64,000 bases of DNA from Arsenophonus sp. aPb (GCF_029873475.1 NZ_CP123499.1:248001-312000), one strand, 5' to 3'; shown: positions 34,962 through 45,140, counted from the first letter of the stretch. Notes: a model not told the origin generated them from the letters alone. Made by a program: numbers and translations.

Positions 34962-36995
34962 ATGCAAAAAACTGTGTTAGCACTACTTATTAGTCTGTCT
35001 GCTCTGACAACTTCCTCCTTTGCTGTTGCCCAAGGCGTTACTTACGGCGAACAAAAAATCACACTGACTGATTCCATTTCTCCAGGTAATGATTTTTATC
35101 AGTATGTTAATCAGGATTGGATAACCCATGCAAAAATCCCAGCTGGAATGTCACGCATTAATTCCTTTGTTGAGTTATATCTCAAAACAGAAAAACAGCT
35201 GCAAGCACTGATAAATAAACTTGAAGTTCAACCGGAAAATGAGCTTAATCATAATCAACGCAATATTCGTAATCTTTATCGCAGCTATTTGAATGAAACG
35301 GCGGTTGAAAAAGCAGGTTTAATGCCGGTACAAAATGCGCTTAATAATATCAAGCAGGCAAGAACTCATGCTGATATTACTAATCTAATGGCAAAACCGG
35401 GTTATATGCCATTTATTTCCTATTGGGTTGGGTTGGATGCAAAAGTACCTGATACTTATGTTCTTTATCTAGGACAAGGGGGTTTAGGCTTACCTAATAG
35501 AAATTACTATCTGGATAAGACTAAACAGATGGAGACTATCCGTCAGGATTATGTCGCTTATATTGCCACTATTTTACAATTAGCTGGAGAAAAAGAAACG
35601 CAATTAAAGGCTAAACAAATTTTTGCGTTAGAAAAATCGTTGGCAAAAGTCCATTGGACACCAGAAGCTGCACGTGAAACGTTGAAAAATTATCATCCAA
35701 TGTCGCTTAGCCAACTGAACAAGTTTACGCCAGATTATCAATGGCAAGGTTTTATTCAACAATGGAAACTTTCAGAAGAACAACTGGCCAAAGTTATCGT
35801 AGAAAATGACAGTGCAGTTCAGCAACTGGCTAAAATATTGTCTAATACCCCGGTATCTACCTTACAAAACTATTTACTTTTCCATTATCTGAGTAGTAAA
35901 GCCAATTACCTGAATGAAGCTTTTTCTGATGCTCGATTTAATTTTTATTCAAGCCAATTAAATGGTATTAAACAACAGCGTTCTCGTAAAGAACGAGCAT
36001 TAGAAATTGTTAATAAACTACAAGGGGAACCATTGGGGCAGCTTTATGTTGCAACTTATTTTGATCCTGAGGCTAAAAATAAGATCCAAAATTTGGTGAG
36101 CTATGTCAAAGGGACTTTTAAAACCCGTTTGCAAAATAATGACTGGATGGATAAACAAACCCGCCAGGAAGCACTAAAAAAGCTTAACCAATTTACCGTT
36201 AAAATTGGTTACCCTGAAAAATGGCATGATTTTAGTACGCTGCACTTGCAACCAGACACATTATTCGACAATTATCTGCAAGTACAAAACTGGCTCTATC
36301 AAGATAATATGAGCAGGATCGGTGAAAAAGTCAGGAAGTGGGAATGGGGGATGACGCCACAAACAATTAATGCTTACTATAATCCCGTTCAAAATGAAAT
36401 TGTTTTCCCGGCAGCTATTTTGCAAGCGCCATTTTTTGATCAAAAAGTTGATCCTGCTTATAACTATGGTGCCATTGGTGCTGTGATCGGGCATGAAATG
36501 GGACATGGCTTTGACGATCAAGGCCGTCTTTATGACGGAACTGGGCAATTAAGAAACTGGTGGTCAGCGGCTTCACAGCAGCATTTTAAAGAAAAAACCG
36601 CCAAACTTATTAAGCAGTATAATGGGTTTAAAATTGATGGTTTAACGGTTAACGGTGAACTCACTCTAGGTGAAAATATTGGTGATCTCGGTGGGTTAAA
36701 TATTGCCCTCAATGCTTATAAGCAATTTTCTAAAGAACATTATCCGAATGGTGAACCGCCGATTATCGATGGAATGACGGGGTTACAACGCTTCTTTATC
36801 GCTTGGGCGAGAACTTGGCGGGAGTTAGCGAATAAAGAGTCCGAGCGTAATAAGATTATGACTGATCCCCATAGTCCGAATCCCTATCGTGCCAATGGCG
36901 TGGTACGTAATATGGATGATTGGTATGCAGCCTTTAAGGTAGAAAAAGAGCATAAGCTTTATTTGGCACCTAAAGAGAGGATCCATATCTGGTAG
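34962..36995 (+). CDS. Exported M13-family zinc metallopeptidase (neprilysin/PepO-like)
   Basis: 677-residue gluzincin of family M13, which cleaves oligopeptides on the amino side of hydrophobic residues. Signal peptide MQKTVLALLISLSALTTSSFA, with mature protein from about residue 24, so periplasmic or secreted. The zinc site is HEMGH at residues 511-515 and the third ligand is E571 in GENIGDLGG; NAYYNPVQNEIVFPAAIL and the C-terminal RANGVVRNMDDWYAAF substrate-binding region are typical. The usual C-terminal CxxW lacks its Cys (ends HIW), as in many bacterial members. It stands between ytfK and a nitrilase and is not in the E. coli K-12 locus. Substrate unknown; roles in peptide scavenging or host-peptide degradation are possible. 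Confidence 0.93.
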   Translation: MQKTVLALLISLSALTTSSFAVAQGVTYGEQKITLTDSISPGNDFYQYVNQDWITHAKIPAGMSRINSFVELYLKTEKQLQALINKLEVQPENELNHNQRNIRNLYRSYLNETAVEKAGLMPVQNALNNIKQARTHADITNLMAKPGYMPFISYWVGLDAKVPDTYVLYLGQGGLGLPNRNYYLDKTKQMETIRQDYVAYIATILQLAGEKETQLKAKQIFALEKSLAKVHWTPEAARETLKNYHPMSLSQLNKFTPDYQWQGFIQQWKLSEEQLAKVIVENDSAVQQLAKILSNTPVSTLQNYLLFHYLSSKANYLNEAFSDARFNFYSSQLNGIKQQRSRKERALEIVNKLQGEPLGQLYVATYFDPEAKNKIQNLVSYVKGTFKTRLQNNDWMDKQTRQEALKKLNQFTVKIGYPEKWHDFSTLHLQPDTLFDNYLQVQNWLYQDNMSRIGEKVRKWEWGMTPQTINAYYNPVQNEIVFPAAILQAPFFDQKVDPAYNYGAIGAVIGHEMGHGFDDQGRLYDGTGQLRNWWSAASQQHFKEKTAKLIKQYNGFKIDGLTVNGELTLGENIGDLGGLNIALNAYKQFSKEHYPNGEPPIIDGMTGLQRFFIAWARTWRELANKESERNKIMTDPHSPNPYRANGVVRNMDDWYAAFKVEKEHKLYLAPKERIHIW

Positions 36996-37003
36996 ACTTC
37001 AAT

Positions 37004-37030
37004 ATCAGGCTCTAAAGCATAGAGCCTGAT
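37004..37030 (+). terminator. Hairpin after the M13 peptidase gene
   Basis: ATCAGGCTCTA (37004-37014) pairs with TAGAGCCTGAT (37020-37030), 11-bp perfect stem and 5-nt loop, beginning 9 bp after the stop. The following AAACTTGCTGCTTTTG has no clean T-run. Confidence 0.7.
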
Positions 37031-37128
37031 AAACTTGCTGCTTTTGGGTAATAACATTAGTAAGCACTTCATTTGTATAATCGCAAACATAAATGATATG
37101 CGACATTCAACTATGAGGTGAATTAATA

Positions 37129-38148
37129 ATGGATAAATCAATCACCGTTGCCTGTGTACAGGCAGCTCCGGTATTTATGGATTTGGCAGGAACTATCGAT
37201 AAAACTATCGATTTAATAAGAGAAGCGGCACGTAAGGGGGCAGAACTGATCGCTTTTCCGGAAAATTGGCTACCTGGTTATCCCTGGTTTCTTTGGTTGG
37301 ACTCACCTGCCGCATTAACCCCACTGGTTTATCAATATTATCAAAATTCTTTAGTATTAGGCAGTGAACAAGCAAAGCGTATCGCTTCGGTTGCTAGAGA
37401 GAATAATATTTGGCTGCTATTGGGTTTGAGTGAAAGAGATCATGGTACGCTTTATATGGCTCAATGGCTTCTCAGTAATACTGGAGAAACGATCGGTGTG
37501 CGGCGAAAACTTAAACCGACCCATGTGGAGCGCACTCTATTTGGTGAAAGTGATGGTTCATCGCTAAAAACATTTACCACTCAGTTAGGCGTGATTGGGG
37601 CATTGTGTTGTTGGGAACACATTCAACCATTAACGCGATATGTTATGTATGCTCAGCATGAGCAAATTCATATTGCGGCTTGGCCTAGTTTTAGCCTTTA
37701 TCGCGATGCAACAGCGGCTTTGAGTCCGGAAGTTAATGTCGCGCTTTCACGATCCTATGCAGTTGAAGGGCAATGTTTTGTTATTGCGCCGTGTGCTATT
37801 GTGTCAGAGCAGATGATTGAACAGTTATGTACAGATGAGACTAAGCGGAACTTGTTAAAAGTAGGTGGTGGTTATGCGCGTATATTTGGTCCTGATGGCA
37901 GTGAGCTAACAACACCTCTGGCAGAAAATGAGGAAGGACTACTGTTGGCTACGCTCGAACCAGCCGCAATTACTTATGCCAAAGCAATCGCTGATCCGGT
38001 CGGCCATTATTCACGCCCAGACGTGACTTGCTTACTATTTAACCCTGCGGCTAACCTTCCGTTAGCAACTAAAACGGCTTCCTTTATTGCCTTAACAGAT
38101 ACAAAACAGATTGTATTGCCCGGGAATGAAGAAGTTCAGACTAATTAG
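37129..38148 (+). CDS. Nitrilase-type carbon-nitrogen hydrolase
   Basis: 339-residue member of the true nitrilase branch (nitrile to carboxylic acid and ammonia) of the CN-hydrolase superfamily. The catalytic triad is visible: Glu45 in FPENWLPGYPWF, Lys129 in RRKLKPTHVER and Cys161 in CCWEH. The CWEH signature and the length of about 340 point to a nitrilase or cyanide dihydratase rather than an amidase such as NIT2. No signal peptide, so cytoplasmic. It has its own Shine-Dalgarno sequence and a terminator after it. Not in the E. coli K-12 locus; likely lineage-specific cargo with the M13 peptidase. Substrate cannot be predicted. Confidence 0.9.
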   Translation: MDKSITVACVQAAPVFMDLAGTIDKTIDLIREAARKGAELIAFPENWLPGYPWFLWLDSPAALTPLVYQYYQNSLVLGSEQAKRIASVARENNIWLLLGLSERDHGTLYMAQWLLSNTGETIGVRRKLKPTHVERTLFGESDGSSLKTFTTQLGVIGALCCWEHIQPLTRYVMYAQHEQIHIAAWPSFSLYRDATAALSPEVNVALSRSYAVEGQCFVIAPCAIVSEQMIEQLCTDETKRNLLKVGGGYARIFGPDGSELTTPLAENEEGLLLATLEPAAITYAKAIADPVGHYSRPDVTCLLFNPAANLPLATKTASFIALTDTKQIVLPGNEEVQTN

Positions 38149-38231
38149 AATATTCAGACTATTATTTGAATAGATGTAATGATGAATTCTAATATATCCA
38201 CTTGACCGCATTTAGCTGTTTTAGCAATGAT

Positions 38232-38270
38232 ATAATTACCAAATTTTGTGGTTACTTGGTAATTATTTTT
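38232..38270 (+). terminator. Terminator after the nitrilase gene
   Basis: ATAATTACCAA (38232-38242) pairs with TTGGTAATTAT (38256-38266), 11 bp, followed directly by TTTT; 13-nt loop. Confidence 0.75.
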
Positions 38271-38578
38271 CAGTCTACCCCCTATTTATATCCCTTTCTA
38301 AAATTTTTATGAAAAGAAATTTTTTGCATTTCGTTTTTTCGAAAGAAAGTTGCTATTTTTAATAAGGTATTTGGTACAAAAATTTTGGCTTAACGGTATA
38401 AAAATAAATAACCAATAGTGTTATTAGTTAAAAATGTTTTAGCATGCTATTCAACTACTGTTATTGCGCCTAAATCGAGAGTTAAAGATTGCATTATTTA
38501 TTATTAATATCTTGTATATCTTGTTTAATTTAACCAAAATGAGTGAGTTTTTATCGTTATTTTCCATTAGGAGTTGGC
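38271..38578. other. Gene-free interval upstream of tamA
   Basis: About 308 bp of AT-rich DNA. An ORF fragment in another frame (38464-38664) only overlaps the tamA start and is not credible. The tamA promoter should be here, but no clear -35/-10 pair was identified. Confidence 0.5.
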
Positions 38579-40321
38579 GTGCCAAGATATTCTTTGCTTT
38601 GTTTTCTTTGTATGTCGATGGTAGTGCCTATTGCCAATGGTGCCAATCTTCGTTTAAAAGTTGAGGGTTTGACAGGAGAACTTGAAAAAAACGTTCGTAT
38701 TCAGCTCTCGAGTATCACTCAGGATGAAATTGCCACTGATGGTCGTTTTCGCGTGAGAGTTGATAAAGCAATTCGTTTAGGGTTAAGGCCGTTAGGTTAT
38801 TATGAACCCACTATTGAATTTTCTTATCAGGAATTTCAACCACCTTCTCGACCCGTTTTAACCGCGAAAGTTGATCCTGGAAAACCGGTTCATGTGGCAG
38901 ATGTAAAGATAACACTAAAGGGAGCGGCCAAATATGATAAAGACTATGCGGAAATGATAGCCCGTAATACGCCCCCAAAAGGAATTATTCTTAATCATGG
39001 CGATTATGAAGATTTGAAACAGGGCTTTAGTCGCCTGGCAGTCCGTAAAGGTTATTTTGATGCAGAAATGGAAAAAAGCCAGTTAGGTGTCTCATTAGCT
39101 CATCGAGCTTCTTACTGGATATTTGATTTCAATAGTGCTGAGCGTTATCGTTTCGGCGCTATCAAATATGAAGGCGCACAAATTCGCGAAGATTATTTAA
39201 ATAATATTGTTCCTTTTAAGCAAGGAGACTATTACGCTTCTGAGCAATTGGCTGAATTCAATCAACGGTTAGTCAGTACGGGTTGGTTCAATTCCGCCAT
39301 TGTTACACCTGATATTAATAAAGCACGTGAGAAAGGCACGCATATTCTGCCAATGGATGCAGTACTAACGCCTCGTGCGCGTAATCATGTTGAATTAGGT
39401 GGTGGTTATTCCACCGATGTAGGACCTCGAGTCAAAGCTACTTGGAATAAACCTTGGATTAATTCTAGAGGACAGAGCTTTACTTCCAGCCTTAGTCTTT
39501 CTCAACCTGAACAAATTATTGATGCAAGTTATAAAATTCCACTCAAAAAGAGTCCCTTAGAACAATATTATGCCGTTCAGGCCGGTTTCAAACGTACTGA
39601 CTTAAATGATACCCAGTCTGATACGACAACCCTCAATTTATTAAGGAATTGGGATTATTATCAAGGTTGGCAATATGGTGTTAATTTGCGCTGGAGTCTA
39701 AGCCATTTTACCCAGGCAAATGTAACCAATACTACTATGTTGTTGTATCCTGGCGTCAGTCTTAGCCGCATGCGACAACGAGGTGGCGCTATGCCCTATT
39801 GGGGGGATAGCCAGCGATATACTATTGATATTTCTAATACTACCTGGGGTTCAGATATCGATTTTATTGTATTACAAGCGCAAAATGTTTGGATAAGAAC
39901 ACCCTGGAAAGGGCATCGTTTTGTTGTAAGAGGCCATCTGGGTTGGATAGAAGCTAATCGATTTGACAAAGTCCCTCCCGATTTACGTTTTTTTGCTGGT
40001 GGTGATCGCAGTATTAGAGGTTATGGTTATCAAAAAATTTCCCCTACTAATGACCAAGGAAAATTGACCGGTGCTTCCAAATTAGCCGTCGGCTCACTGG
40101 AATATCAATATAATGTGACGGGCAACTGGTGGGGTGCCATATTTGTTGATGGTGGTGAGGCAGTCAATGATTTTAATAAGGATGATTTTAAAGTCGGCGC
40201 TGGCGTTGGTATTCGCTGGGTTTCACCAGTTGGGCCAATTAAACTGGATATTGCTGCACCGGTTGGTGATCCTGATCATAGCAAAGTACAATTTTATATT
40301 GGATTAGGTGCTGAGCTATGA
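38579..40321 (+). CDS. tamA: Translocation and assembly module outer-membrane protein TamA
   Basis: Omp85-family outer-membrane barrel that with TamB moves phospholipids and helps insert autotransporters. I set the start at GTG 38579 because AGGAG (38569-38573) is 5 nt upstream and the resulting N terminus (MPRYSLLCFLCMSMVVPIANGA) is a signal peptide aligned with E. coli TamA; GTG 38543 would extend it by 12 residues with no ribosome site. 580 residues. Three POTRA domains fill about 22-265, then the 16-strand barrel with GGDRSIRGYGY (the RGY lid-lock motif) and a C-terminal GLGAEL. Its stop overlaps tamB by ATGA. Confidence 0.95.
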   Translation: MPRYSLLCFLCMSMVVPIANGANLRLKVEGLTGELEKNVRIQLSSITQDEIATDGRFRVRVDKAIRLGLRPLGYYEPTIEFSYQEFQPPSRPVLTAKVDPGKPVHVADVKITLKGAAKYDKDYAEMIARNTPPKGIILNHGDYEDLKQGFSRLAVRKGYFDAEMEKSQLGVSLAHRASYWIFDFNSAERYRFGAIKYEGAQIREDYLNNIVPFKQGDYYASEQLAEFNQRLVSTGWFNSAIVTPDINKAREKGTHILPMDAVLTPRARNHVELGGGYSTDVGPRVKATWNKPWINSRGQSFTSSLSLSQPEQIIDASYKIPLKKSPLEQYYAVQAGFKRTDLNDTQSDTTTLNLLRNWDYYQGWQYGVNLRWSLSHFTQANVTNTTMLLYPGVSLSRMRQRGGAMPYWGDSQRYTIDISNTTWGSDIDFIVLQAQNVWIRTPWKGHRFVVRGHLGWIEANRFDKVPPDLRFFAGGDRSIRGYGYQKISPTNDQGKLTGASKLAVGSLEYQYNVTGNWWGAIFVDGGEAVNDFNKDDFKVGAGVGIRWVSPVGPIKLDIAAPVGDPDHSKVQFYIGLGAEL

Positions 40322-43300
40322 AATGGATAAAAGGTATTAGTCTGGCTCTATTGTTTTTGTTATTAATATTATTAACGATGATTGGTTGGATAGTTACCAC
40401 ACAATCAGGCTTACATTTTGCCCTTAATACAGCCGTGCGTTGGTTGCCAGGATTAGAAATTGCGACCATTTCCGGCGGCTGGAGTGATTTGAATTTGCAA
40501 GGAGTTCGTTATCGAACCAAGGGTATTAATGTTGATGTTGATAAATTTAATCTTTCACTCCAAGTTAACTGTTTAAAACGTTTTCAATTGTGCGTTAATA
40601 ATATTTCAACTGAAGGCGTCAATGTTAAGATTGATAGCAAAGCCTTTCCATCAGCCAAAGAGCAAGCCAGCTCAAAACCCTTAACTAAATCGTCGACGCC
40701 TTATCCTATTTTATTAAATCAGTTAATCTTAAAAAATATCAGTATCCAGCTTGATAACACCCAGGTTTCACTGGCTGAATTAACCATGGCAGCTGATTGG
40801 CAAGCTAATCTATTGACAATTAAACCAACGACAATTAATGGATTAGTGATTAATTTGCCAAAAACCTCAGTGGCAGCAAATAAAGCGACAGAAAAAACAG
40901 TGACAAAAACCCCTAATGAGGTAGCAGATAAAACACCTGCTGAAACATTAAAAGCCCTGTTTGCTGAGCCCTTATTGGCTAAATTACCTGAAGTCGTGTT
41001 GCCTATTGATATTAATATTGAGCAGATCCGAGGGATAAACTGGCATTTAGCTGGTGATACTAAAGTAGTGATTGAGAATTTGACATTAATAGCTAGCGTA
41101 CAAAATCAGCAGATAGCTATTAAGCAATTTGATGTTGTGGCGCCTGAAGGCAAGATTACTCTCACCGGTGATGCTAATTTGGTTCAGCAGTGGCCGGTCA
41201 ATATAACCGCTCAAGCCGTATCCTATCTGGATAATCTTAAAGGCCAACAAGTTAATTTGAAACTAGAAGGGGCTTTATTACAACAGCTTAAATTAATGTT
41301 AAGTTTAACAGGTCCCATCAAGGCTAATTTGGTCACAGAAGTAGCCTTATCACAGGCAGGATTGCCAATTCAATTAACCCTAGAAAGTCAGCAACTAAAT
41401 TGGCCACTGCAAGGCGAGCCCAAATATAGTTTAAAGGATCTGCGTTTACGTATGAATGGTAAGATGATGGGTTATGATCTCTCATTGCGAACCAATATTG
41501 ATGGACGGGATGTGCCACCGACCTTATTAACGCTTGATGCTAAAGGGAATGAACAACAGTTTCGTTTAACGAGTTTGCGATTGAATGCATTGCAGGGAAA
41601 AACAGAATTAAGCGGTATTATTGATTGGAGTAAAGCAATAAGTTGGAATGGGTTATTAACTTTATCCAATATTAATACCGCAAAACAGTGGCCACAATGG
41701 CCAGCTAAATTGCAGGGCAAAATCGTCATGACAGGTAGTGTACATGGGGGTAGCTGGCAATTAAAAGTCCCTGAAATTACCTTGGATGGTAATGTAAAAG
41801 GTAATTTATTACGCACCCGCGGACAGATAAGCGGCAATGCCGCAGGTCAATGGAACATTCCCGTGTTCAATATTTTACTCGGCCGCAACAAATTAGCTAT
41901 TAATGGACATGTGAATAACAAATGGCAACTGGATGGAATAGTTGATGCACCTGGTCTCGATGGTGTATTACCTGGTTTAGCGGGTGTCATAAAGGGACAA
42001 TTAAAATTACGAGGTGATTTAAAGTCACCACAATTAATGGTTGATCTCGCAGCTCGTAAGGTTAAATGGCAAAATAACTTAGCTATTGATAAAGCAATTA
42101 TTCAAGGTGATATCCGTTCTGATAAACAGATCCATGGTCAGTTAACCGTTGCTATTCATCAGTTGAAACAGGCAGATTTAGTTGTGCACAATTTCAACCT
42201 AGATGCTAAAGGTGATGAACAACAGCATAGCGTTAAAATGATTATCGATGGGAAACCCATTTCGGGTCATTTAACCCTAAAAGGCCGTTTTGATCGACAG
42301 AAAGCGTTATGGCAAGGCATGTTAGATAATACATTATTTAATACACCGATTGGTGAATGGCAATTAAGTCGGCCAGTAGCGATTGAGTATGCTAATCAAC
42401 AACAGGAAGTCACGCTGTCCCCTCATTGCTGGTTAAATACTAAAGGGCGTTTTTGTCTGTCTAAAACGGCTAAAATTGGTAAATCAGGTAATGTAGATAT
42501 TCTACTACAGCAGTTTGATTTAGCGCTGCTCAAACCCTTTTTGCCCGCTGAAACTCAACTCACTGGCAGTTTTGATGGTGATGCAAAAGTGAGTTGGTAT
42601 GCGGATGGTCGTTCGCCTCAGGCAAAAGTAAATTTGCTTGGCAATGGTGTGAAAATCAAGCAATTGATTGAAGGATCATGGTTACCCGTTGAATTTCAAA
42701 CGCTAACATTAAATGCAGACATGAGTAATGGTAAGGCGGTATTACAGTGGTTAATACAAATTAACAATAATGGTAAATTTTCAGGCAATATACGGATTGA
42801 CGATCCGGAACAAAGTCGTAAATTATCAGGTAGTGTTAATATTGAAAATATTACATTAGCATTAATTCGTCCAGTTCTAAGTAAAGGTGAAGGGTTAGAT
42901 GGCAATCTGAATGCCGATTTAAGGTTAGCTGGCAATATGAAGCAGCCGCTATTAAATGGTAATTTGGCACTTTCTAATGTGACAGCAAAAGGACACTGGT
43001 TTCCATTTGATATCAATCAGGCTTTCCTCAAACTGAATTTTATGGGAACTCATTCTCAATTAACAGGACGTATTAATACACCAGAAGGTTATTTAAAGTT
43101 AACCGGAGAGGCGGATTGGCGTAATATTAAAGCTTGGCAAGCGAGAGTTTCCGCCACAGGTAATAAATTGCGGATAACATTACCGCCAATGGTTCGTATT
43201 GATGTGGAACCGGATATTGTTCTTGAAGCTACACCTAATTTATTAAGTCTCAATGGTAATGTAAATATTCCTTGGGCACGGATTACGGTACAAGAATTGC

Positions 43301-44091
43301 CGGAATCAGCAGTAGGCGTTTCATCAGATGAAGTGATGTTAGACGCAAATTTGCAGCCAATAGAGAAAAAAGGTATATCAATACCAATCTTAACTAATCT
43401 ACAGATTAAAATTGGCAATGATGTTCGTCTGGATGCATTTGGTTTAAAAGCTCGATTAACAGGAATGTTAAAAGTTATCCAAGATAAACAAGGATTGGGT
43501 TTAAATGGCCAGATTAATATTCCTGAAGGACGATTTCATGCATATGGGCAAGATCTTATTGTACGGAAAGGACAAATTTTATTTTCTGGTCCCATTGATC
43601 AGCCATTCTTAAATGTAGAAGCGATCCGCAATCCAGAGAGTACCAATGATAATGTGATTGCGGGTGTAAGGGTTACAGGTTTGGCTGATAAGCCAAAAGC
43701 AACGATTTTCTCTGAGCCAGTTAAATCGCAGGAAGAAGCGCTATCTTATTTGCTTAGAGGTGAAGGGTTAGATAGTAGTGGTGCAGATAGTACCCATATG
43801 GCTGCTTTGCTGATTAGTATGGGAGTTTCCAAAAGTGGAAAATTATTGGGAAGTATTGGTGAAACATTTGGCGTTTCCGACTTAGCATTAGATACTCAGG
43901 GGGTTGGTGACAAATCTCAAGTTGTAGTGAGCGGTAAGATAACTAATGATTTGCAAGTTAAATATGGTGTAGGGATATTTAATTCTCTTGCTACATTAAC
44001 GCTACGCTATCGTTTGATGCCAAAATTGTATCTAGAAGCTGTGTCTGGCGTTGATCAGGCACTCGATCTGCTTTATCAGTTTGAGTTTTAA
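40318..44091 (+). CDS. tamB: Translocation and assembly module inner-membrane protein TamB
   Basis: AsmA-like bridge protein spanning the periplasm as a long beta-taco groove for lipid transport between membranes. 1257 residues (E. coli 1259). An N-terminal signal anchor (ISLALLFLLLILLTMIGWIV, about residues 6-25) holds it in the inner membrane. Repetitive beta-rich periplasmic region follows, then the DUF490 C-terminal domain (from about 900) ending in YLEAVSGVDQALDLLYQFEF, the TamA-binding end. Start overlaps the tamA stop by 4 bp; ytfP starts 2 bp after its stop. It is the longest gene in the window. Confidence 0.96.
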   Translation: MKWIKGISLALLFLLLILLTMIGWIVTTQSGLHFALNTAVRWLPGLEIATISGGWSDLNLQGVRYRTKGINVDVDKFNLSLQVNCLKRFQLCVNNISTEGVNVKIDSKAFPSAKEQASSKPLTKSSTPYPILLNQLILKNISIQLDNTQVSLAELTMAADWQANLLTIKPTTINGLVINLPKTSVAANKATEKTVTKTPNEVADKTPAETLKALFAEPLLAKLPEVVLPIDINIEQIRGINWHLAGDTKVVIENLTLIASVQNQQIAIKQFDVVAPEGKITLTGDANLVQQWPVNITAQAVSYLDNLKGQQVNLKLEGALLQQLKLMLSLTGPIKANLVTEVALSQAGLPIQLTLESQQLNWPLQGEPKYSLKDLRLRMNGKMMGYDLSLRTNIDGRDVPPTLLTLDAKGNEQQFRLTSLRLNALQGKTELSGIIDWSKAISWNGLLTLSNINTAKQWPQWPAKLQGKIVMTGSVHGGSWQLKVPEITLDGNVKGNLLRTRGQISGNAAGQWNIPVFNILLGRNKLAINGHVNNKWQLDGIVDAPGLDGVLPGLAGVIKGQLKLRGDLKSPQLMVDLAARKVKWQNNLAIDKAIIQGDIRSDKQIHGQLTVAIHQLKQADLVVHNFNLDAKGDEQQHSVKMIIDGKPISGHLTLKGRFDRQKALWQGMLDNTLFNTPIGEWQLSRPVAIEYANQQQEVTLSPHCWLNTKGRFCLSKTAKIGKSGNVDILLQQFDLALLKPFLPAETQLTGSFDGDAKVSWYADGRSPQAKVNLLGNGVKIKQLIEGSWLPVEFQTLTLNADMSNGKAVLQWLIQINNNGKFSGNIRIDDPEQSRKLSGSVNIENITLALIRPVLSKGEGLDGNLNADLRLAGNMKQPLLNGNLALSNVTAKGHWFPFDINQAFLKLNFMGTHSQLTGRINTPEGYLKLTGEADWRNIKAWQARVSATGNKLRITLPPMVRIDVEPDIVLEATPNLLSLNGNVNIPWARITVQELPESAVGVSSDEVMLDANLQPIEKKGISIPILTNLQIKIGNDVRLDAFGLKARLTGMLKVIQDKQGLGLNGQINIPEGRFHAYGQDLIVRKGQILFSGPIDQPFLNVEAIRNPESTNDNVIAGVRVTGLADKPKATIFSEPVKSQEEALSYLLRGEGLDSSGADSTHMAALLISMGVSKSGKLLGSIGETFGVSDLALDTQGVGDKSQVVVSGKITNDLQVKYGVGIFNSLATLTLRYRLMPKLYLEAVSGVDQALDLLYQFEF

Positions 44092-44093
44092 TT

Positions 44094-44444
44094 ATGCGTA
44101 TAATTGTTTATGGTAGTTTAAGACGTAAACAGGGAAATCATCATTGGATGACCTATGCTCAGCTGTTAGGAGAGTATAGGTTGGAAGGTTATGAGATTTA
44201 TGACTTAGGTTATTACCCTGCAGTAATACGTGGTGAAGGGACGATAGAATGTGAAGTTTATCGTATTACACCGTCGATTTTGACTGAGCTTGATGAATTA
44301 AAAAGGAATTCCCAAGATTATGAGAGAGAGTTGATATCTACACCTTATGGTAATGCATGGATCTATCTTTATAAACTTCCGGTAGATGGTTTACGGCGAA
44401 TTGAAAGTGGTGATTGGCTAAAACGTGATGGAAAAAGCAAATAA
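44094..44444 (+). CDS. ytfP: Gamma-glutamylcyclotransferase-like protein YtfP
   Basis: 116-residue GGCT/AIG2-fold protein (E. coli YtfP 113). The phosphate/substrate loop IVYGSLRRKQGNHH at the N terminus and the acidic active-site region ITPSILTELDELK are present. Enzymatic role not established in E. coli. Third gene of tamA-tamB-ytfP, 2 bp after tamB. Confidence 0.92.
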   Translation: MRIIVYGSLRRKQGNHHWMTYAQLLGEYRLEGYEIYDLGYYPAVIRGEGTIECEVYRITPSILTELDELKRNSQDYERELISTPYGNAWIYLYKLPVDGLRRIESGDWLKRDGKSK

Positions 44445-44456
44445 ATTTTTCTAACT

Positions 44457-44484
44457 AGATCCCATTTATTAATAAAGGGGATCT
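44457..44484. terminator. Bidirectional hairpin between ytfP and ppa
   Basis: AGATCCC (44457-44463) pairs with GGGATCT (44478-44484), and the inner TTTATT/AATAAA also pairs, forming a long stem between two convergent genes. T content on either side is moderate. Confidence 0.65.
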
Positions 44485-44502
44485 GTTAAATCTATATGAT
44501 GT

Positions 44503-45033
44503 TTATTTTTTAGCTGCGCGTTCAAAAGAAGAAAGAATTTCAGCTTTTGCCGCATCAACATTTTCCCAACCTTCCACTTTTACCCATTTGCCTTGTTCTA
44601 AATCTTTATAGTGTTCAAAGAAATGTTTAATTTGAGCGCGTAATAATTCAGGCAAATCGTTAATATCTTTAATGTGATCATATTCTTTAGTTAATTTAGA
44701 ATGAGGCACAGCAACTAATTTTGCATCTTCACCGGATTCATCGGTCATTTTTAATACACCGATTGGGCGACAACGGATTACTGCTCCTGGTTGTAGCGGA
44801 TATGGTGTCGGAACCAAAACATCAACAGGATCGCCATCTAGTGAGAGAGTATGATTGATATAACCATAATTACAGGGATAAAACATAGCAGTCGACATAA
44901 AACGATCGACAAAGATGGCGCCGGATTTTTTATCTACTTCATATTTTATCGGATCAGCATTGGCTGGAATTTCTATAATGACATAGATATCTTCAGGCAG
45001 TTCTTTCCCTGCCGGTACGTTATTTAGGCTCAT
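44503..45033 (-). CDS. ppa: Inorganic pyrophosphatase
   Basis: Family I soluble pyrophosphatase, hydrolysing PPi to drive biosynthetic reactions. 176 residues, as in E. coli. SLNNVPAGKELPEDIYVIIEIP starts the fold; the metal-binding DGDPVDVLV (three Asp) and KDINDLPE are intact, as is the Lys-Tyr region near residue 30. Convergent with ytfP. Confidence 0.97.
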   Translation of the reverse strand: MSLNNVPAGKELPEDIYVIIEIPANADPIKYEVDKKSGAIFVDRFMSTAMFYPCNYGYINHTLSLDGDPVDVLVPTPYPLQPGAVIRCRPIGVLKMTDESGEDAKLVAVPHSKLTKEYDHIKDINDLPELLRAQIKHFFEHYKDLEQGKWVKVEGWENVDAAKAEILSSFERAAKK

Positions 45034-45140
45034 AAAAAATGTCCTTTATTTAAAGCTAAAAATTGACTAGCGGCTATTATAGCCGTAAACGAAAGAAAAA
45101 CTCACTATCAGATAGGATCTTATTATAAAAATAATCTTAA

